Assembly (NCBI RefSeq): GCF_019343475.1
Contig: NZ_CP072453.1
Coordinates: forward strand, 1,240,001-1,304,000
DNA from: Providencia sp. R33
Lineage (GTDB): Bacteria > Pseudomonadota > Gammaproteobacteria > Enterobacterales > Enterobacteriaceae
Direction: 5' to 3'
Length of the DNA: 64,000 nt
Shown here: positions 59,652-64,000 of the stretch, one piece after another
Position numbering within the stretch: position 1 is the stretch's first letter
Layout: every line of letters begins with the position of its first letter
Position numbers and translations under genes: made by a program
The notes under the pieces: generated by a model
The model's input: the letters and a program-made list of their open reading frames with translations, nothing else
What the model was told of the DNA's origin: nothing
Database searches by the model: none

Positions 59652-61199
59652 CTATCCAAACGTAATCAAACCGATGGATTCCATCCAATAAGTTACTGGT
59701 ACGAGCCAGTATTCAACACCTAATAAGCCCACAATGGTCATGACAATAGTATAAGGCAGAGCCATCCAAACCATGCGACCATATGATAAACGAATCAATG
59801 GCGAGAGTGCGGAGGTTAGTAAGAATAAGAATGCCGCTTGCCCATTCGGTGTTGCAACGGATGGGAGGTTTGTCCCTGTATTGATAGCAACCGCAAGGAA
59901 TTGGTATTGCTCTGGTGAAACAAGCCCTTCGTTTGCCGCTTTCATGGCTTCAGTGATATATACAGTGCCTACAAAGACGTTATCAGAGACCGCGGATAAT
60001 AACCCGTTAAACAGGTAAAATAGTGATGGCTGAGAAGATTCAGATGACTGTAATACAAACTGGATAAAAGGCGTGAATAACTGTTGGTCAATAATCACGG
60101 CTACGATACTGAAAAAGACCGTTAATAATGCAGTGAATGGGAGTGCTTCTTCAAACGCTTTACCCAGTGCGTGTTCTTCAGTAATACCACAAAATGCAGT
60201 GGCTAATACAATCACGGATAAACCGATAAGCCCAACTTCAGCCAAGTGGAACGCTAAGGCGACTATTAGCCAAATACCAATTAACCCTTGTACCCATAAC
60301 TGTGCTTGTTCCTTTTTCGTGCGCTTTGCTGTCATTTTTTTGTCATGGTCGGTTAAAATTTGGCGAACACTATCTGGCAGTTCGGCACCATAACCAAACA
60401 ATTTGAATTTTTCGACGAGAAAACAAACGATTAAACCACATAGAAAAACTGGGATTGTGACTGGTGCCATACGTATGTAGAATGTGATGAAATCCCAATT
60501 AACATGCTTTGCGATGATTAAATTTTGCGGCTCACCGACCATGGTCATCACGCCACCCAGTGCCGTACCAATCCCTGCATGCATCATTAAGCTACGTAAA
60601 AATGCACGGAATTGCTCTAACGTTTGTTTTTTCTCGCAGCTATCGATAAACCCATCATTTTGCAGGTCAATATCACTGTGCTGATTTGAGGCATACTGGT
60701 GATAAATAGAATAGAAACCAATTGAAACGCTGATCACGACAGCTATAACGGTTAACGCATCTAAAAAAGCAGACAAAAACGCACTTGCTAAGCAAAAAGC
60801 TAATGACAGAATTCGTTTAGAACGGACGTTTATCAGTAATTTGGTAAAAACAAATAACAAAAGCTGCTTCATGAAGTAGATGCCTGCGACCATAAAGATC
60901 AGCAGTAAAACCACTTCAAGGTTGTTACTAATTTCATGGGAAATCTGCGCAGGGCTTGTCATGCCAATAAGCACTGCTTCGATAGCGAGTAAGCCACCGG
61001 GTTGCAATGGGTAGCACTTTAATGCCATTGCGAGTGTGAATATAAATTCAATCACCAATAGCCATCCCGCGACAAATGGGCTGGCAAAATAGAAAACAAT
61101 TGGGTTGATTATCAGGAATATAATAATGGCAAGTTTGTACCAATCGGGGGAATTACCCAGAAAGTTTTTCAAAAATGCACTTTTTAAACTAAAATCCAT
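59652..61199 (-). CDS. nhaB: Na+/H+ antiporter NhaB
   Basis: 515 residues with about 12 membrane segments. Typical for NhaB: LKSAFLKNFLGNSPDWYKLAIIIFLIINPIVF at the start, AFLSAFLDALTVIAVVISV, GTALGGVMTMVGEPQNLIIA and SAVSDNVFVGTVYI, INTGTNLPSVATPNGQAAFLFLLTSALSP. Exports sodium using protons. Divergent from fadR, as in E. coli. Confidence 0.96.
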   Translation of the reverse strand: MDFSLKSAFLKNFLGNSPDWYKLAIIIFLIINPIVFYFASPFVAGWLLVIEFIFTLAMALKCYPLQPGGLLAIEAVLIGMTSPAQISHEISNNLEVVLLLIFMVAGIYFMKQLLLFVFTKLLINVRSKRILSLAFCLASAFLSAFLDALTVIAVVISVSIGFYSIYHQYASNQHSDIDLQNDGFIDSCEKKQTLEQFRAFLRSLMMHAGIGTALGGVMTMVGEPQNLIIAKHVNWDFITFYIRMAPVTIPVFLCGLIVCFLVEKFKLFGYGAELPDSVRQILTDHDKKMTAKRTKKEQAQLWVQGLIGIWLIVALAFHLAEVGLIGLSVIVLATAFCGITEEHALGKAFEEALPFTALLTVFFSIVAVIIDQQLFTPFIQFVLQSSESSQPSLFYLFNGLLSAVSDNVFVGTVYITEAMKAANEGLVSPEQYQFLAVAINTGTNLPSVATPNGQAAFLFLLTSALSPLIRLSYGRMVWMALPYTIVMTIVGLLGVEYWLVPVTYWMESIGLITFG

Positions 61200-61419
61200 T
61201 ATGGTTCGTTATCCTCTTATTGGATGTTATTTCACGTTCCACAACATACTACTCTTATCTTTTAAGAATTTTAAGTCTATTTGCTAATTGATAATGTATG
61301 AATTATATGGAAATTCTATGATTTGCTTCACTCTTTATTTTGAGTCTAACTATATCAGAAGACGACAATCTGGTATGCTTTCCCCAATATCCGTTTAAAA
61401 GGTTTGGAATAATAAAAAT

Positions 61420-62136
61420 ATGGTTATTAAAGCTCAAAGCCCGGCAGGTTTTGCGGAAGAGTACATTATTGAAAGTATATGGAACAACCGTTTCCCACCA
61501 GGTTCAATCTTGCCCGCTGAGCGCGAACTGTCTGAGTTAATTGGTGTAACACGCACTACCTTACGTGAGGTGTTACAGCGTCTGGCTCGTGATGGTTGGT
61601 TAACCATCCAACATGGTAAGCCAACTAAGGTGAATAACTATTGGGAAACGTCGGGGTTAAATATTTTAGAAACACTCGCCCGATTAGATCACGATAGAGT
61701 TCCACAACTGATTGATAATTTACTGGCGGTACGGACAAATATTGCCGCGATTTTTATCCGAACAGCATTTCGGAACAACCCAGAAAAGTCTTTAGAAGTA
61801 TTAGCGGGCAGAGAAAAAGTGGAAGACAATTCAGATGCATTTAGCGATTTGGATTATAACATTTTCCGTGGCCTTGCTTTCGCGTCAGGTAACCCAATTT
61901 ATGGGTTGATTATTAATGGGTTAAGAGGTTTATACACGCGCGTTGGCCGGTATTACTTTTCCAACCCTGAAGCAAGGCGTTTAGCGTTAAGCTTTTATCA
62001 GCAATTGAGTCACCTGTGCCGTGAGCAAGCTTATGACCGTATTATGGAGTGTGTGCGTAATTACGGTAAGGAAAGTGGCCTAATTTGGCACTCCATGCAA
62101 GGCAATATGCCATCTGATTTAGCGCATATCCGCTAA
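61420..62136 (+). CDS. fadR: Fatty acid metabolism regulator FadR
   Basis: 238 residues, GntR family. N-terminal winged helix (AEEYIIESIWNNRFPPGSILPAERELSELIGVTRTTLREVLQRLARDGWL) nearly identical to E. coli FadR; C-terminal acyl-CoA domain with LDYNIFRGLAFASGNPIYGLI. Represses beta-oxidation genes and activates fabA/fabB. Start at 61420 by homology. Followed by a terminator. Confidence 0.97.
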   Translation: MVIKAQSPAGFAEEYIIESIWNNRFPPGSILPAERELSELIGVTRTTLREVLQRLARDGWLTIQHGKPTKVNNYWETSGLNILETLARLDHDRVPQLIDNLLAVRTNIAAIFIRTAFRNNPEKSLEVLAGREKVEDNSDAFSDLDYNIFRGLAFASGNPIYGLIINGLRGLYTRVGRYYFSNPEARRLALSFYQQLSHLCREQAYDRIMECVRNYGKESGLIWHSMQGNMPSDLAHIR

Positions 62137-62153
62137 TTAAAGTTTCAATGCTT

Positions 62154-62188
62154 AAAGCCAGCATTCAACGATGATTGCTGGCTTTTTT
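62154..62188 (+). terminator. Terminator of fadR
   Basis: Perfect 10-bp hairpin AAAGCCAGCA-N12-TGCTGGCTTT followed by TTT. Confidence 0.85.
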
Positions 62189-62556
62189 ATTGCGAGTCAT
62201 TCTAAGTCTCTCGTTTTATCAGCTCTTACTGATAATGTGCGATATAACAATCGACATAAAGTGTTTAATAAAGCAATAAACTGTTAATTTTGTATTTTGC
62301 AATATATAATATCATGAAGATAAGGTTTGGTGAATGTAGATGTAATCAAGAGTAAGTTCTAGTTATTTGATAGATTCTACTAAAAAACATCACGTTAACT
62401 TCCTAGATTGTTTTTGTTTTAATGTAATTAATTGATAAATAAGGTTTAAATAAAAACATTCAATTGTACCCATCAGAATAAAAATCTATTTTGTAAATAT
62501 ATTGTGACAATAATTGAATTTTTTATCTGAATTGTTAAAAGTGTTAATTCACTGCA
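62189..62556. other. AT-rich gap between fadR and dadA
   Basis: No gene is visible. A TGTGA CRP half-site occurs at 62503-62507 but its partner is poor. ycgB, which lies between fadR and dadA in E. coli, is absent. Confidence 0.55.
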
Positions 62557-62586
62557 TTGGCAAAAGAATACTAGAATATTATTCTA
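62557..62586 (+). promoter_or_regulatory. dadA promoter with a perfect Lrp-consensus palindrome
   Basis: TAGAATATTATTCTA (62572-62586) fits the Lrp consensus YAGHAWATTWTDCTR at all 15 positions and is a perfect 7-bp inverted repeat with a central T. It overlaps a plausible promoter, TTGGCA at 62557-62562, 17-bp spacer, TATTCT at 62580-62585. dadAX is controlled by Lrp and alanine in E. coli, so direct Lrp control here is well supported. Confidence 0.75.
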
Positions 62587-62620
62587 ATGAATAAATCATC
62601 ATTTTGCGGCTGAGGGCTCT

Positions 62621-63922
62621 ATGAAAATTCTAGTGTTAGGTGCGGGTGTTATTGGTGTGACAACAGCATGGTATTTGGCGCAAGAGGGCCATGAAGTCAT
62701 TGTTGTGGATAGGCAACACGATGTTGCTGAAGAAACCAGTGCAGGTAATGCAGGGCAAGTTTCACCCGGGTATGCAACGCCATGGGGTGCCCCAGGAATT
62801 CCCTTGAAAGCCGTGAAGTGGATGTTTGAAAAGCATGCACCACTGGCGATCCGCCCAGATGGGTCGTTGTTCCAGCTGCGTTGGATGTGGCAAATGCTCA
62901 AAAATTGTGATATCCAGCATTACGCAATGAACAAAAGCCGAATGGTTCGTATTGCTGAATATAGCCGCGACTGCATGCGTGAACTTAGACATGATATCGG
63001 AATTCATTATGAGGAGCGCCAAGGGGGTACGCTGCAACTGTTTCGCACTGCAAAGCAATTTGATAATGCTGCGAACGATATCGCTGTGTTACAACAAGAG
63101 GGTGTGCCGTATGAGCTATTAACCTCTGACGAATTGGTGAAAGCGGAGCCTGCGCTCGAATTTGTGAAGCACAAATTAACAGGTGGATTGCGTTTACCGA
63201 ATGATGAAACGGGTGACTGCCAGCAATTCACCAAGAAGTTGGCGCAGATGGCAAGAAATGCAGGGGTAAAATTCCAATTTGGTGTGCAAGTTGAACACAT
63301 CTTAACGCAAGGGCAGCGTGTGAGTGGTGTACTTATTGATGGCCAAATTCTGCAAGCGGACCGATATGTGGTTGCTATGGGGTCTTATTCCACAGCAATA
63401 TTGCAAAAACTGGTTAAAATCCCTGTCTACCCACTTAAAGGCTACTCGTTGACGATGCCAATTATTGACCCCAAAAGAGCACCAGCCTCCACCATTTTAG
63501 ATGAAACCTATAAAATTGCAGTGACACGCTTTGATGAACGCATACGTGTCGGCGGGATGGCAGAAGTGGTCGGTTTTAATTTAGAGGTTCTGAAAAAACG
63601 CTGTGAAACACTGAAAATGGTGGTACAAGATTTGTATCAAGGTGGTGGCGATATTGCTCAAGCGCAATTTTGGACAGGTCTCAGACCAATGACACCGGAT
63701 GGTACACCCATTGTCGGGCCAACCGCGTATAGCAACTTGTATTTGAATACGGGGCACGGCACATTAGGTTGGACGATGGCATGCGGTGCGGGCAAATTGC
63801 TGGCAGATTTAATTTCAGGAAATACACCTGATATTGCCTCTGATGATTTATCAGTATCACGGTATTTAGATGGGTTTAATACGAAATTAGTGGCAGGTGG
63901 GCATTTGAACCCCGCGCGTTAA
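62621..63922 (+). CDS. dadA: D-amino acid dehydrogenase small subunit
   Basis: 433 residues. FAD-binding start MKILVLGAGVIGVTTAWYLA with GxGxxG and an acidic strand end (VIVVD), then ETSAGNAGQVSPGYATPWGAPGIP and the C-terminal GLRPMTPDGTPIVGPT...NLYLNTGHGTLGWTMACGAGK, all diagnostic for DadA. Oxidises D-alanine and other D-amino acids to keto acids, passing electrons to the respiratory chain at the inner membrane. First gene of dadAX; dadX begins 62 nt later. Confidence 0.96.
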   Translation: MKILVLGAGVIGVTTAWYLAQEGHEVIVVDRQHDVAEETSAGNAGQVSPGYATPWGAPGIPLKAVKWMFEKHAPLAIRPDGSLFQLRWMWQMLKNCDIQHYAMNKSRMVRIAEYSRDCMRELRHDIGIHYEERQGGTLQLFRTAKQFDNAANDIAVLQQEGVPYELLTSDELVKAEPALEFVKHKLTGGLRLPNDETGDCQQFTKKLAQMARNAGVKFQFGVQVEHILTQGQRVSGVLIDGQILQADRYVVAMGSYSTAILQKLVKIPVYPLKGYSLTMPIIDPKRAPASTILDETYKIAVTRFDERIRVGGMAEVVGFNLEVLKKRCETLKMVVQDLYQGGGDIAQAQFWTGLRPMTPDGTPIVGPTAYSNLYLNTGHGTLGWTMACGAGKLLADLISGNTPDIASDDLSVSRYLDGFNTKLVAGGHLNPAR

Positions 63923-63984
63923 TTTATTTAGGTTAGATAATCAATGTGCTGACATAAAAATAGACATGTATTTAAGGAATTAAG

Positions 63985-64000
63985 ATGCCACGCCCAATTA
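63985..64000 (+). CDS. dadX: Start of catabolic alanine racemase DadX (cut by window)
   Basis: Only the first five codons (MPRPI) are visible, after AAGGA at 63974-63978. E. coli DadX begins MTRPI and follows dadA directly, so the call rests on position and this short match. It would supply D-alanine to DadA from L-alanine. Confidence 0.65.

Noticed and set aside
1..64000. CRISPR arrays, insertion sequences, tRNA and rRNA genes
   Set aside because: No regularly spaced direct repeats, transposase-like frames with terminal repeats, or tRNA/rRNA signatures were recognised by eye; a covariance-model scan would settle the tRNA question.

Overview
The window reads as a low-GC enterobacterial chromosome of the Morganellaceae type, most likely Providencia. 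The evidence is the order and sequence of the host genes (manXYZ-yobD-mntP-rlmA, pabB-nudL-sdaA, copC-copD-yebY-sdsR-yebV-letB-letA-msrC-proQ-prc-htpX, nhaB-fadR-dadA), which follow the Escherichia coli yea/yeb/yob neighbourhood with local losses and rearrangements. The species name is an inference; no rRNA or tRNA gene was recognised here.

Positions 1 to about 26.1 kb are the right-hand three quarters or so of a short-tailed (podovirus) prophage. The integrase, repressor and left attachment site lie outside the window. The virion genes resemble the epsilon15/BPP-1 group: TerS-TerL, head-tail connector portal, Bbp19-like protein, scaffold, GP7-type capsid protein, Bbp16-like cement protein, capsid staple, T7-like tail tubular and internal virion (ejection) proteins, and a T7-fibre-anchored beta-helix tailspike. 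A lysis cassette of two small holin-like membrane proteins, an endolysin and nested Rz/Rz1 spanins closes it. To the left are replication protein P (cut by the window edge), a RusA resolvase gene broken by a one-base frameshift, a MazG-like pyrophosphohydrolase and several unknown small proteins. Only one prophage gene points the other way, a lone moron candidate before the tailspike. A promoter-plus-terminator unit on the minus strand between terminase and portal looks like a small RNA gene.

26.1-37.2 kb holds host genes: a LysR regulator divergent from an aldo/keto reductase, a periplasmic broad-spectrum amino-acid racemase (Bsr type), ycdX, a GNAT acetyltransferase, two tandem small secreted proteins, rlmA, mntP behind a yybP-ykoY manganese riboswitch, yobD, and the mannose PTS operon manXYZ. 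37.7-43.3 kb has sdaA, nudL, pabB, yoaH, yebF, holE and ftnA.

43.5-55.3 kb is the envelope, copper and lipid-transport block: copC-copD-yebY, the sigma-S type small RNA SdsR, yebV, letB (with six rather than seven MCE domains), letA, msrC, proQ, prc, a lysine-rich repeat protein and htpX. 55.3-64 kb has two unknown small proteins, yecF, sotB, emrE, a DUF333-like lipoprotein, dsbB, nhaB, fadR, then dadA and the first codons of dadX. A 15-bp palindrome matching the Lrp consensus at every position lies over the dadA promoter region. The window therefore contains both a periplasmic D-amino-acid-producing racemase and the catabolic dadAX system, which would let the cell make and reclaim D-amino acids.
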